Shown here: positions 10,101 through 18,234 of the stretch, in pieces
How the letters are laid out: the number at the start of each line of letters is the position of its first letter
How positions within the stretch are numbered: the first letter of the stretch is position 1
Assembly (NCBI GenBank): GCA_020532545.1
Contig: JAJBAW010000004.1
Coordinates: 30,903 to 94,902 of the forward strand
Source of the DNA: Candidatus Cloacimonadota bacterium
Lineage (GTDB): Bacteria > Cloacimonadota > Cloacimonadia > Cloacimonadales > Cloacimonadaceae
Direction of reading: 5' to 3'
DNA length: 64,000 bases
Notes under the pieces: generated by a model
What the model saw: the letters and a program-made list of their open reading frames with translations, nothing else
What the model was told of the DNA's origin: nothing
Database searches by the model: none
Translations under genes and position numbers: made by a program

Positions 10101-10248
10101 TTACCATCACAGCGCTTTGGCCTACGCTTATCTGCGCAATCTGGAGATATTTGAGATTCCCGCCCACAAACTCAGTAGCGGGATCTATATAGCGATCATC
10201 AGTTCAGGGGGTGAAACCCACCGCCTGCGCTTTGGCATAGAAAAATAA
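7123..10248 (+). CDS. Secreted M6-type metalloprotease homologue with FG-GAP repeats and sorting domain
   Basis: 1041 residues from an ATG preceded by GGGAGA; the frame also opens at a TTG at 7084, but the signal peptide (HLAALLLLCVLGHA) fits the later start. The catalytic-domain region resembles the M6 (immune inhibitor A-like) family: VLALMVEFSD, the zinc-site region AHQFGHVLGLP (about 267-277), and GNWGLMGTGVWNAGG. The expected HExxH reads HQFGH, so the catalytic glutamate is a glutamine (codon CAA at 7927-7929) and activity is doubtful. FG-GAP-like calcium motifs follow (DFDGDGSKE, DFDGNGSLD, DLDGDGKME), then a FlgD-like terminal domain (FFPNPLKK, KIFDISGKMVY, SSGIYIAI). It is the first of three co-directional genes for secreted or outer-membrane proteins, 13 nt before the PorQ-like gene. 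Confidence 0.82.
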   Translation: MPKWVKHIHLAALLLLCVLGHAMVPPHPLYGDIPENWEPTRIPALRNLAVGSGINSTDSPALRSGQKQDVLPSRVLALMVEFSDVQFKSQPQYPDTEWGHDLAFFERWMLHLGDFFLDASHGSYELDYTVYPQVFQLPRALAYYGADTGGRTDARLPEILPDLMPLTQALIDFQNYDAVIIFHAGAGQEADIDRIRTDSIWSTFLTRRLLQSYFDSENDDYPGFETPDGAILTNVVIMPEDEYHDYFPGPDEEYAESYLFSIYGVLAHQFGHVLGLPTLFDNDSSNGASQGIGNWGLMGTGVWNAGGYVPAQLSAFSRYYLGWEEAVTLIDDGQGFPLDHFLNHEQEAIRLYKVPISEREYYLLENRQQNPDGSLDPYNNLPSYSFKLLPEGEQEYYELYPDLPYFNFMKNRYSGSEWDFFLPGFGMDPRTDGSGILIWHIDENVIEENFTENFDLNRVNANAQHKGVDLAEADGYQHLDTSIMDEFKYGGYKDSYRSGNNDYFGYGMHEGLIWLPTAESHYGGIPLEIYDISESGNQMSFSLRFAWKLDAGFDGPSLLPAASVDFDGDGSKEIFYPMSDGWIALFKNETMAPGYPQHYQDITQLYTWDGEAFYLPMQENKLLRLARKAASGTSFILNLLNYEWLSHPVDIGSQMLLPVKQTDSGLSEIMLYDKNTNETQPEYIMPQGELAGNLVYYEQQIYGLSKTDRYQLFSKDTGTGDLQNFELPLPADSLCIGLFGAPLKQDFNLIVQCPASVYVYQFEGTTKQWKLLPGFPYVLPDSTFAPLTIQDFDGNGSLDLILSTANRVFIVDYSGSDMSPASLNMGLRDDRISAGALALDLDGDGKMELAAALSLNRLTVWNNNYRLKPEYPVSHANRGRHLPFVAQGADENYYLWIASDKGSISRTKLPEYDPSRVDESWLCEYADLQRTSSRGASTSDNQFQSAGKFVMNELYFFPNPLKKIYEPKLRLSVMPTEDRQVELKIFDISGKMVYHHSALAYAYLRNLEIFEIPAHKLSSGIYIAIISSGGETHRLRFGIEK

Positions 10249-10261
10249 GGAGCATAGCTTC

Positions 10262-11164
10262 ATGAAAAGATATATCATTACACTAGTCATCATCGCTCTG
10301 GCCTGGACTCTCCTGGCAGACGTACACCCGGAAGCCGGAAAATACGGTTACCAGTTTTTGAACATCCCGGTGAGTCCGGTGAGCATGGCTTTGGCCGGCC
10401 GCGGAGTCCACTATGAGAGCAATCACACCAGTTGGCTCTGGCAGCCCGCCTCTGCTGTGGTGGAACGAGATAAGAGTATCTCTGCCTCACACAGCATCTG
10501 GATCGGGGATACGGCCTATAGCACTTTGGTGTATTCGAATTCCACGCGCAGTTCGCACTTTGGCCTGGGGATCACCAATCTTAGCTATGGCGAGATCGAA
10601 AAGCGGGATGAGACCGGTCTTTTGATCGGACATTACAATCCTTCCGATACCAATATCCGCGGCAACTACGCTCTGCGCCTCACTCCTACCCTCTATCTGG
10701 GAGCGAATCTGGGAGTGATCTATGAGAAGCTGGACACAGCCTCATCTTTGGCGCTGAGCAGCGATCTGGGTACCACCTGGTTGCCACCAATCAAGGATAG
10801 TAGATTATCATTTTCTGTGCGCAATCTGGGCATCAGCAATAAGACCGATGAAACCAATGAAAAGCTGCCTCTCAGCCTGGACCTTGATCTCTATCAGGGC
10901 CTGGTTCTGGGCGAGCAGAAGCTGGGTCTGGAAGCCTCTTTTGTAAAAGCTGTGGATGAAGATCTGCGCATTGCCCTCAGCTCAGAATTGCAGCTCATGC
11001 AAAAGCTCTATCTCAGAGCAGGATACAAGTTTAATACAGATGCCGAAAGCTTTAGCGTAGGCATGGGCTTGGAGCTCTTCCGCATTGCTCTGGATTATGG
11101 CTATGTCCCCTTCGGCGAAGGTTTGAGTGACGTGCACAGCTTTGGCCTCAGCTACCAATTTTAA
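10262..11164 (+). CDS. PorQ/PorV-like outer-membrane beta-barrel protein
   Basis: 300 residues with a signal peptide (IITLVIIALAWTLLA). The opening YGYQFLNIPVSPVSMALAGRG matches the start of PorQ/PorV-type barrels (the family usually has 'YxFLxLPxSARxxALGG'). The rest is alternating amphipathic strands ending in a terminal aromatic (GLSYQF), as expected for an outer-membrane barrel. In Bacteroidota, PorV and PorQ work with the type IX secretion apparatus to receive C-terminal-domain cargo. Here it sits between two genes for proteins with C-terminal sorting-type domains, 13 nt after one and 9 nt before the other, so a role in displaying them is a reasonable inference. It could also be another FadL-superfamily barrel. 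Confidence 0.7.
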   Translation: MKRYIITLVIIALAWTLLADVHPEAGKYGYQFLNIPVSPVSMALAGRGVHYESNHTSWLWQPASAVVERDKSISASHSIWIGDTAYSTLVYSNSTRSSHFGLGITNLSYGEIEKRDETGLLIGHYNPSDTNIRGNYALRLTPTLYLGANLGVIYEKLDTASSLALSSDLGTTWLPPIKDSRLSFSVRNLGISNKTDETNEKLPLSLDLDLYQGLVLGEQKLGLEASFVKAVDEDLRIALSSELQLMQKLYLRAGYKFNTDAESFSVGMGLELFRIALDYGYVPFGEGLSDVHSFGLSYQF

Positions 11165-11173
11165 AGGGATGAT

Positions 11174-14100
11174 ATGAGATTGAACCGCTCTTTACAGCTT
11201 AGCAAAGTCCGTCTGACGCACCTTGCAGCTTCTGCCCTGCTGATTCTCCTTCTGCTCCTGCTGCACAGTCCACTCAGGGCTGTAGGGGCTTACGTTCCGG
11301 GACAGATACTTATTAAGACCAGCTCCCCGCTGCAGATCAGCAAAGGGAAAACCGGACTTTCAGATTTTGATGCCTTTTTAAGCCAATATGGCCTGAAAAG
11401 CTTGCAGCCGATGGCAGGAATGCCGTCCGGGCGCTATTTTAAAGCAAAGCTGAGCCAGATGCCGGATATCCAGCAAATGAAGAGCAGCAGCTTTGCCGGA
11501 ATTGAGTACATCGAGCTCAACTATCTGCGGAAGATGCACGCCATCCCGGATGATGCACTTTTCCCCAGACAAAAGGGCATGCACGATCTGTGTAGCATCC
11601 CCCAAGCTTGGGATTATGGCACAGGCAGTCATCAGATCATTGTGGGTGTGATAGATAGCGGATTGCTCATCAATCACCCTGATCTCCAGGCAAATGTCTA
11701 TATCAATCATGGCGAGATTCCGGATAACGGCATTGACGATGATGGCAATGGCTACATCGACGATTGGTGTGGCTGGGACTTTGTCCATGCTCCTGAGATG
11801 GCAGACGAGGCTTTGGGAGACTATCTGGACCCGGATAACGACGTGACGGATGAAAACTATCATGGCACTCACGTTGCTGGCATCATCGGAGCCCAGGGCA
11901 ACAACGGTATCGGCGTAGCAGGAGTGTGCTGGAACGTGCAGATAATGGGTCTGAGAGCTGGATTCAGAACCTCAGATGCCGGCTATTTGCAGGATGATGA
12001 CTGCGCCGCAGCTCTCATCTATGCAGCGGATAACGGCTGCCATGTGGTCAATATGAGTTGGGGAGACCCAAATTACTCTGCGATCATCGCTGATGCCTGC
12101 GATTATGCCTATGCCAAGGGAGTGGTCCTGGTGGCTTCTTCGGGCAATGATGTTGGAGAAAATATGGGATATCCGGCCCGCTTATCAAACGTGATTTCGG
12201 TGGGCAGCGTCAGCATCGCCAAAGTGGTCTCCGGATTTTCCAGCTATGGCCACGATCTAGACCTGGTGGCTCCCGGCGAACTTGTGCTCTCCACATACAA
12301 GGACGAGGGAGACGATATGTACATGCAGATGAGCGGAACTTCCATGAGCTCGCCTTATGTAACCGGTAGCATAGCCCTGCTTTTGTCCCTGGTGCCAGGC
12401 CTCAGCCCTGCAGAAGTGCGGGCGCGCCTTTTGGGTGCCACAGACGATATCGATACTCCCGGTTATGATATCCGCACCGGACACGGCTTGCTCAATGTCA
12501 AAAAGCTTTTGGATAATGTCAATCCACCTTTTGTACGGATAGATTATCCCCTGGATCAGATCGGGATCTCGGGTAGTACTGAGATCCGGGGCAGCGTTTA
12601 TGGCGAGAACTTCGCCCGCTACACCCTGATGTATCGCAGCCTCTCAGATCCCAGCATGGGCGGATGGAAAGACGCCCGTGAACATACTGCCCAACCTCGC
12701 TATTTTACAAATCAGGTGCATGATGGGGTTTTGGGTGAATTTTACGTCCCGGAGAGCTTCCCTGAGGGTAAATACCTCTTGCGCCTGCAATATGAAAAGC
12801 GGCAAAATAACCTGATGAAGTACAATTACACCCGCATCGTCACTGTGGATCGCAGCGTTCCTGTGCTGAGAACTGAAAAGCTGGGTGGTTTTCGCCGTTA
12901 CGAGCGTGAAAACCTGAGATATTACGTTACCGCCACCTATGATGAACTGGTAAGATCCCAGCTCACCCTCTGGGATAGCAGCGGCCAAATGCGCACAGTA
13001 TATGGCACCATGGTGGATAGCCTGCAGGTCTGGCCTCTGCCGCAAGATCTTGCTCAGGGCAACATCAATATCCAGATCAAAGCTACAAACAGCGCCAATC
13101 TCAGCACTGAGAGCCAGATCTATGAGAACTTTCTGAATGTCCAATACCATAGCGTTCCCACCCACGGATATCTGAACCGGGAAATCGGGAAAGCACGAGT
13201 GCCGCTGAACCGCTGGTATGATTTTAATGGCAATGGCAGCCCTGAGTATCTGGCCATGGACATCCCCAAAGTGGGATATGGCAAGGTCTTTGCCTATGAA
13301 CCCCAGCCGGGCGGGCATATCCAGACTCATGCCTATAACGATAATTTCTGGCCGCTGGATATAGGCAATACCAAAGCTGAGGGTCAGGAACTGCTCCTGC
13401 TCCAATCCGAAATCGGCAAACTCTGGGAAACCATGCCAGGCGGACATTATCCCAGTGCGGATACGCTGCTCTTCAACGATGCAGGTATCATCGGAGGCAC
13501 CATTGCGGATTATAACAATAATGGCCACAAGGACGTTTTACTGGTGAAGAACCTGCCCATGGCAAGGGTAATTCAGCTTTATGCCTGGAACACAGCGGGT
13601 ATCCTGGCTGCCAGAAACACGCTGCAAAACACCACTGAGACCAATCAGAGAAACAACTTTGTGCCTACCATCGTCGTGGAGAATTTTGATCAGGACAATC
13701 GCCCTGACATCCTCTGTGCGGATACCGATGGGGACGTGATGATCTATGAAGTGATCAATCAGGGAGAAGCGCCCATGGTCTGGCATTACCGCATGCCGGT
13801 AGCCAATACCTATCAGCTTGCCAGTGGAGACTTTAATGGCGATGGCAAGAAAGACTTTGTGGTGGGTGGCTACAACAAAAGTATGCTGAATCCAGACCTG
13901 AATTACTGGTATTTTGAAGCCTTTAGCTCAAATGGCAACAACAGCTACGAGAGCATGGGCTCCATTATGTTCAACAACGTGGAATCCCAAAACGCCATCA
14001 CGGTCATGGATATGGACGGCGATGGCAAGGATGATCTGGTTCTGGGCATTGCTCCCAATCTCTATATAGTCAAGTACATAAATGGTGAATTCAAGCCTGT

Positions 14101-15406
14101 ATTCGTGGGTGATAGCGTACTTAATTACCGTTTGGCAGCCTGGCGGGATGAGAGCGGCAAAGCTTGGGCGATCAGCAATTATCAGGTGGCTCCGGATTCG
14201 CTGGTAGCAGTGGAATGGGGCCTGGATGAGCCTTTTACAGGGCCTCCTACTCCGGTGAATGTGGTGGCGCAGGCCATCGGGCCGGATATGGTCCAACTGA
14301 GCTGGATCGAGCAAAATGCCGATTCCTACCGCATCTATCGCAAAAATGAAGAGGGAGAGATCAGCTTGATCGACAATGTTTTGGCTTCTGTATTTATCGA
14401 TACCGGTCTACAGGAGGGGCATGAATATTTCTACGGCATCAGTGCGGTGCATCTGGCCAGTGAGCCCGCAGAAAGCATGCTATCTCCCTGGCATTCAGCT
14501 ATTACCATGCCGGTTCCGCAGATCATCGAAATAGCCATGGTGGGAGATCATGAGCTGCGCGCTCTGTTCAATCAACCCATGACCTCTCTGGTGCTGAATC
14601 CCGGATTGTACAGCCTTTCTCACGATCTGGGACACCCCATTTCCGTAAATAGAACTTCTCAACAGCGCGGCATTCAGCTACGTTTTCGCGATGCTTTCCC
14701 CGCCATCGATGGCCTTTTTAGCCTGCAAGTGCAAGGGGTTACCGGCCCCAGCGGGATTCCGATTGCCACCCACAGCTTTAGCTTCCCTTATGTGCAGGAT
14801 ATCGAGCCGCCCGAAGTGCAGAGTGTGAAGGTTTTGGACAAACGTAACGGCGTGGAGATCATCTTTAATGAAGACGTCAACGAAGCTTCCGCCAACTATT
14901 TGGGCAATTACAGCTTAACCTGCCCGGAAAATGATGCCGATAATCGCATAGTAGCCCTACAGGCAGAAGGCAACCGGGTGATCGTGAGCTTTGCCCATGG
15001 CCTCAAATACAGCAGTGGTGCGTACTTCATCAGGATCGACAACATCACCGATCTGTATGGAAACATTATCTCACCCCTGCACAATCTGGCACGCTTTGCC
15101 TTGCGGGATATCACCGATCTCAGCGACATTGTGGTCTTCCCAAATCCTTTCTACACAGCCCGGAATGCTGAAATAGTCTTCATGAATTTCCCCGCTCAAA
15201 AGACTGGCAAGATTGCCATTTACGATGCCAGCGGCGCTTTGGTTTACAAAGCCAAGCTGGGGCCCTTCAATCCTGAAAACAACCGCATCACCTGGCGCTG
15301 GAACACCCGCAACCAAGATGGCAAAAAGGTCTCCAGCGGAATCTACTTTTATGTGATCGAGATGGACGGTGAGCGCGCCCAAGGTAAATTTGCCATCATA
15401 AATTAG
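11174..15406 (+). CDS. Secreted S8 (subtilisin-like) serine protease, multidomain, with sorting domain
   Basis: 1410 residues. After a long signal segment (about 17-37) and a propeptide-like region comes a subtilase domain with an intact catalytic set: Asp161 in VGVIDSGL, His230 in YHGTHVAG, Asn325 in ASSGND and Ser390 in SGTSMSSP. A calcium-binding-like DDDGNGYIDD lies at about 188-197. Beyond about residue 460 are Ig-like regions, FG-GAP-type repeats (DFNGNGSPE, DNNNGHKD-like, DFNGDGKKD, DMDGDGKDD), an FN3 domain near residue 1040 and big-Ig-like repeats. A FlgD-like terminal domain (VFPNPFYTARNAEI, AIYDASGALVY, SSGIYFYVIE) closes the protein. It is likely secreted and cell-surface bound, degrading extracellular protein. 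It is the third gene of the group, followed after 9 nt by hflX. Confidence 0.9.
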   Translation: MRLNRSLQLSKVRLTHLAASALLILLLLLLHSPLRAVGAYVPGQILIKTSSPLQISKGKTGLSDFDAFLSQYGLKSLQPMAGMPSGRYFKAKLSQMPDIQQMKSSSFAGIEYIELNYLRKMHAIPDDALFPRQKGMHDLCSIPQAWDYGTGSHQIIVGVIDSGLLINHPDLQANVYINHGEIPDNGIDDDGNGYIDDWCGWDFVHAPEMADEALGDYLDPDNDVTDENYHGTHVAGIIGAQGNNGIGVAGVCWNVQIMGLRAGFRTSDAGYLQDDDCAAALIYAADNGCHVVNMSWGDPNYSAIIADACDYAYAKGVVLVASSGNDVGENMGYPARLSNVISVGSVSIAKVVSGFSSYGHDLDLVAPGELVLSTYKDEGDDMYMQMSGTSMSSPYVTGSIALLLSLVPGLSPAEVRARLLGATDDIDTPGYDIRTGHGLLNVKKLLDNVNPPFVRIDYPLDQIGISGSTEIRGSVYGENFARYTLMYRSLSDPSMGGWKDAREHTAQPRYFTNQVHDGVLGEFYVPESFPEGKYLLRLQYEKRQNNLMKYNYTRIVTVDRSVPVLRTEKLGGFRRYERENLRYYVTATYDELVRSQLTLWDSSGQMRTVYGTMVDSLQVWPLPQDLAQGNINIQIKATNSANLSTESQIYENFLNVQYHSVPTHGYLNREIGKARVPLNRWYDFNGNGSPEYLAMDIPKVGYGKVFAYEPQPGGHIQTHAYNDNFWPLDIGNTKAEGQELLLLQSEIGKLWETMPGGHYPSADTLLFNDAGIIGGTIADYNNNGHKDVLLVKNLPMARVIQLYAWNTAGILAARNTLQNTTETNQRNNFVPTIVVENFDQDNRPDILCADTDGDVMIYEVINQGEAPMVWHYRMPVANTYQLASGDFNGDGKKDFVVGGYNKSMLNPDLNYWYFEAFSSNGNNSYESMGSIMFNNVESQNAITVMDMDGDGKDDLVLGIAPNLYIVKYINGEFKPVFVGDSVLNYRLAAWRDESGKAWAISNYQVAPDSLVAVEWGLDEPFTGPPTPVNVVAQAIGPDMVQLSWIEQNADSYRIYRKNEEGEISLIDNVLASVFIDTGLQEGHEYFYGISAVHLASEPAESMLSPWHSAITMPVPQIIEIAMVGDHELRALFNQPMTSLVLNPGLYSLSHDLGHPISVNRTSQQRGIQLRFRDAFPAIDGLFSLQVQGVTGPSGIPIATHSFSFPYVQDIEPPEVQSVKVLDKRNGVEIIFNEDVNEASANYLGNYSLTCPENDADNRIVALQAEGNRVIVSFAHGLKYSSGAYFIRIDNITDLYGNIISPLHNLARFALRDITDLSDIVVFPNPFYTARNAEIVFMNFPAQKTGKIAIYDASGALVYKAKLGPFNPENNRITWRWNTRNQDGKKVSSGIYFYVIEMDGERAQGKFAIIN

Positions 15407-15415
15407 GATTAACTT

Positions 15416-16741
15416 ATGCATAAAGAACCATTTGAAGACGATCTTGAGCTCGACGAAGTAGAAATCTGGGACGAGCTGGAAAAGGGCGAAGAGACGGCTT
15501 TTATAGCCGCAATCATCCCCTCCCGCGAAAACGAAGCAGATACACGCGCCTCCCTGGAAGAGATGGAGCGCCTGGCTGATACCGCTGGCATCACCATCCT
15601 GGGACACTATACCCAGAGGCGCAATCATCCGGAACGCAGTACCTATTTCGGTAAAGGCTTTTTGGAAGAGATCCACGCCCAGATGCAGGGGGCCAAGGTC
15701 GATCTGCTGATCATCAATGATGAACTCAGCCCTGTTCAGGGACGCAATATCACCGATACTTTTGAGATCCGGGTGATCGATCGCACCCAAGTGATCCTCA
15801 GCATCTTTCACGATCATGCCCGCAGCAAAGAGGCCAAGCTTCAGGTCAAGCTGGCAGAATTGCAGTATCAGCTTCCCAGGCTCCGGCATCTTTGGGCGAA
15901 TTATGACCAGGAACGTGGCAGCATGCGCAGCGCCGGAGGATCTGCCTCCCGGGGCATGGGTGAAAAGCAGATCGAAGTCGATAAACGCTTGATCCGCCAA
16001 CAGATTCGCAAGATAAACAAGGGCATAGATCAGGTTACCGCTCAGAAGGAAACACAGCGAAAACAGCGGGGCGATAGCAAAAAGATCTGCATAGTGGGCT
16101 ATACCAATGCCGGCAAATCCACCCTCTTTAACGCGCTCACAGATGCGGGCGTCCTGGTGGAAGACCGCCTTTTTGCCACGCTGGATTCCACCAGCAGGCA
16201 GCTCAAACTCAGCACCGGAGCGCCGGCTGTGCTGTCTGATACAGTAGGCTTTATCTCCAATCTTCCGCACCATCTGGTAGCCTCTTTCCGTGCTACTTTG
16301 ATGGAAGCCGTGGATGCAGATTTGCTGCTGCATATTGTCGATATTTCCGATCTCCGCCACGAATATCACGTCGCTCAGGTCAATGAAGTGCTCACCAGCA
16401 TCGGCGCCTCTGAGATACCTCAAATTATCGTCTTAAACAAAAAAGACCTGGTGGATAGTAGTCTCTGCACGATGCTGAGCAGATATTATGAAGATGCTGT
16501 GGCCATCAGCGCCGCTAAGAACCAGGGAATCGAAGAGCTGCTGCAATTGGTGGAAGAAAAGCTCATGCAAAATAAGCTTTACCATCTGCTTTTGCCCTAT
16601 ACGGAGAATGCCCTGATCTCCCGCTTGCACGAAATCGGCAAGATCACCGTGGAGGATTACAAGGATGACGGCATCTATGTGAGCGTGATTTTGGGCGCTG
16701 CGGACAGCTATCTGATCAAGGACTATTTATTGCCCCAATGA
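15416..16741 (+). CDS. hflX: Ribosome-associated GTPase HflX
   Basis: 441 residues. An N-terminal HflX domain (GKGFLEEI, DLLIINDELSPVQGRNI, DRTQVILSIFHDHARSKEAKLQVKLA) and a coiled-coil linker (SRGMGEKQIEVDKRLIRQQI) precede the G domain: G1 GYTNAGKS (228-235), switch region LFATLDSTSR, G3 DTVGF (275-279), G4 NKKD and a SAAKNQG G5. HflX splits or rescues stalled 70S ribosomes, especially under stress. The first 30 residues form a very acidic extension. It starts 9 nt after the S8 protease stop and may share its transcript, although its job is unrelated. Confidence 0.95.
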   Translation: MHKEPFEDDLELDEVEIWDELEKGEETAFIAAIIPSRENEADTRASLEEMERLADTAGITILGHYTQRRNHPERSTYFGKGFLEEIHAQMQGAKVDLLIINDELSPVQGRNITDTFEIRVIDRTQVILSIFHDHARSKEAKLQVKLAELQYQLPRLRHLWANYDQERGSMRSAGGSASRGMGEKQIEVDKRLIRQQIRKINKGIDQVTAQKETQRKQRGDSKKICIVGYTNAGKSTLFNALTDAGVLVEDRLFATLDSTSRQLKLSTGAPAVLSDTVGFISNLPHHLVASFRATLMEAVDADLLLHIVDISDLRHEYHVAQVNEVLTSIGASEIPQIIVLNKKDLVDSSLCTMLSRYYEDAVAISAAKNQGIEELLQLVEEKLMQNKLYHLLLPYTENALISRLHEIGKITVEDYKDDGIYVSVILGAADSYLIKDYLLPQ

Positions 16742-16759
16742 CACTTGCGCCTCTAACTG

Positions 16760-16831
16760 GGCTTTATCGCGCTTTTGACTCGAGATGACTCAGAAGCTCG
16801 AGTCATCTCGAGTTGAAGGCGCGATAAAGCC
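16760..16831. repeat. Long two-part palindrome downstream of hflX
   Basis: GGCTTTATCGCGC pairs perfectly with GCGCGATAAAGCC (13 bp). Inside it ACTCGAGATGACT pairs perfectly with AGTCATCTCGAGT (13 bp), leaving a 10-nt loop. The two stems are separated by 4 and 4 unpaired bases. It begins 19 nt after the stop codon and has no T run, so it is not a standard terminator. Confidence 0.85.
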
Positions 16832-16933
16832 AAGTCCGGTGCAGGAGCGGGGTGTTGGTCCCTGATCCTAAACAATCAGGTATTATAAACAGACGGTTTT
16901 ATATGAAAATAAAATGGCTGTTCTGGAGGATAA

Positions 16934-17374
16934 ATGTCAGACATTATCATATCTCAAAGCGAAGCCGATGAGCTTTTTGCAATGGAGAAAGTGAGAATTG
17001 ATGAAAGGACACATAGTTTTCCACAGATATCCGGGAAGCTTATAATCCCGCTTCGATCCCGAGACGGAAGAGAGAAATTCCTGCTTGATGTTCATATTGG
17101 GCATATCGAATTAAAAAAGGCTCATCTGCAAAACAGAGCCAGAAATGTAATTATCCTGGCACGCCTGGACACCATGGGTAAGCACACTAACCCAGATGGG
17201 AATTCACTTACAGGAAGCCATTTGCATTTATACCGCGAAGGTTATGGTGATAGGTGGGCATATCCGGTGCCAGCGCAATTTACTAATTTGGCTAATTTGC
17301 TATTGACAGTAGATGAGTTTATGAAATATTGTAATATCGTGGAAGCACCAATAATCCAAGGGAGCTGCGTATGA
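16934..17374 (+). CDS. DUF6978-like protein, first gene of a two-gene module
   Basis: 146 residues, no signal peptide or membrane segment, with GGAGG shortly before the ATG. The sequence resembles what I recall as the DUF6978 family: KFLLDVHIGHIELKKAHLQNR, then a conserved HTNPDG and HLHLYREGYGDRWAYP block, then a C-terminal VDEFMKYCNI. The HTNPDG/HLHLYREG histidines and acidic residues look like an active or binding site, but no function is known to me. Its stop overlaps the start of the next gene (ATGA), so the two are translationally coupled. The pair is more AT-rich than its neighbours and is flanked by a palindrome, suggesting acquisition. A defence or toxin-antitoxin role is inference only. 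Confidence 0.6.
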   Translation: MSDIIISQSEADELFAMEKVRIDERTHSFPQISGKLIIPLRSRDGREKFLLDVHIGHIELKKAHLQNRARNVIILARLDTMGKHTNPDGNSLTGSHLHLYREGYGDRWAYPVPAQFTNLANLLLTVDEFMKYCNIVEAPIIQGSCV

Positions 17375-18132
17375 TAAATGAAGCAAAGAAACTGGTGGAC
17401 AACTATGCATTATGGCTGAAAGAAAGCACAGACCTGCGCCAGGTGGATAAGTATGTCGAAATTACCACCCCCTTTTTGGATAGGCATAACGACCACATAC
17501 AGCTATATCTAAGCAAAGAAGATGAATCATTTATGCTTACAGATGATGGCTATACCTTGAGCGATCTTAGTATCTCTGGCTGTGAGGTAGATACTGAAAA
17601 AAGAAAACAGCTTTTAACCCAGACTCTTAATGGCTTTGGTGTTACGAGGCTTGGTGATGCACTTACAGTAAAAACGGATCTTACGCGCTTTCCCCAAAAA
17701 AAGCATAACCTGTTACAGGCGATCCTTGCCGTAAACGACCTGTTTTATACAGCCTCTCCTTTGGTGCTAAGCCTATTCCTGGAAGACGTACAAGCTTGGC
17801 TGGATAAAAATGAAATACGCTATACACCGAATATAAGCTTTATCGGGAAAAGCGGGTTTTCGCATAACTATGAGTTCGTGATTCCGAAATCAAAAGCACA
17901 GCCCGAAAGAATACTAAAGGTTCTCAGTAATCCCGACCGTAATGTTATCCAAAGCTTACTCTTCTCCTGGCAAGATACTGCCTTAATACGCCCGCAGAAT
18001 GCTCATTTATATGCTTTTTTGAACGATAGTGCGGGGTTAAAAGAATCCAACATAGAGGCAATAGGTAATTATGGTATCATCGGTGTGCAGTGGAGTAAAA
18101 GGGAAAAATACGTAGAGGACTTAGCTTCGTAG
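17371..18132 (+). CDS. DUF1828/DUF1829-domain protein, second gene of a two-gene module
   Basis: 253 residues. The N-terminal half (YVEITTPFLDRHNDHIQLYL, FMLTDDGYTLSDL, GFGVTRLGDALTV) matches the DUF1828 pattern. The C-terminal half (about 130-250: FLEDVQAWLDKNEIRY, FSHNYEFVIPKS, a W-S-K end) matches DUF1829. It is cytoplasmic by appearance. The ATG overlaps the stop of the DUF6978-like gene by 4 nt. Proteins of this type recur in mobile or accessory regions, often beside small partners, and their biochemical role is undefined as far as I know. Family match is moderately sure; function is unknown. Confidence 0.7.
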   Translation: MINEAKKLVDNYALWLKESTDLRQVDKYVEITTPFLDRHNDHIQLYLSKEDESFMLTDDGYTLSDLSISGCEVDTEKRKQLLTQTLNGFGVTRLGDALTVKTDLTRFPQKKHNLLQAILAVNDLFYTASPLVLSLFLEDVQAWLDKNEIRYTPNISFIGKSGFSHNYEFVIPKSKAQPERILKVLSNPDRNVIQSLLFSWQDTALIRPQNAHLYAFLNDSAGLKESNIEAIGNYGIIGVQWSKREKYVEDLAS

Positions 18133-18171
18133 CAGTATCGAGCCCTTGTAGAGCCTCTGCTGGCAATTTAC

Positions 18172-18199
18172 TTGACACAATAGCTATGAGAAGTATTTT
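18172..18199 (+). promoter_or_regulatory. Promoter of the CoA-transferase operon
   Basis: TTGACA, a 16-bp spacer and TATTTT, followed about 35 bp later by AGGAGATAAT and the ATG at 18235. Confidence 0.6.
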
Positions 18200-18234
18200 A
18201 GTACTATAGAAAATAATAAGATATAGGAGATAAT

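Noticed and set aside
12644..13528. Minus-strand 294-codon frame opposite the S8 protease gene
   Set aside because: The plus strand encodes FG-GAP repeats here; the antisense frame has no start signal or known domain.
15071..16423. Long minus-strand open frame (450 codons) opposite hflX
   Set aside because: Antisense to a clear hflX gene and to the end of the S8 protease. It is a shadow of codon bias; no ribosome-binding site or domain.
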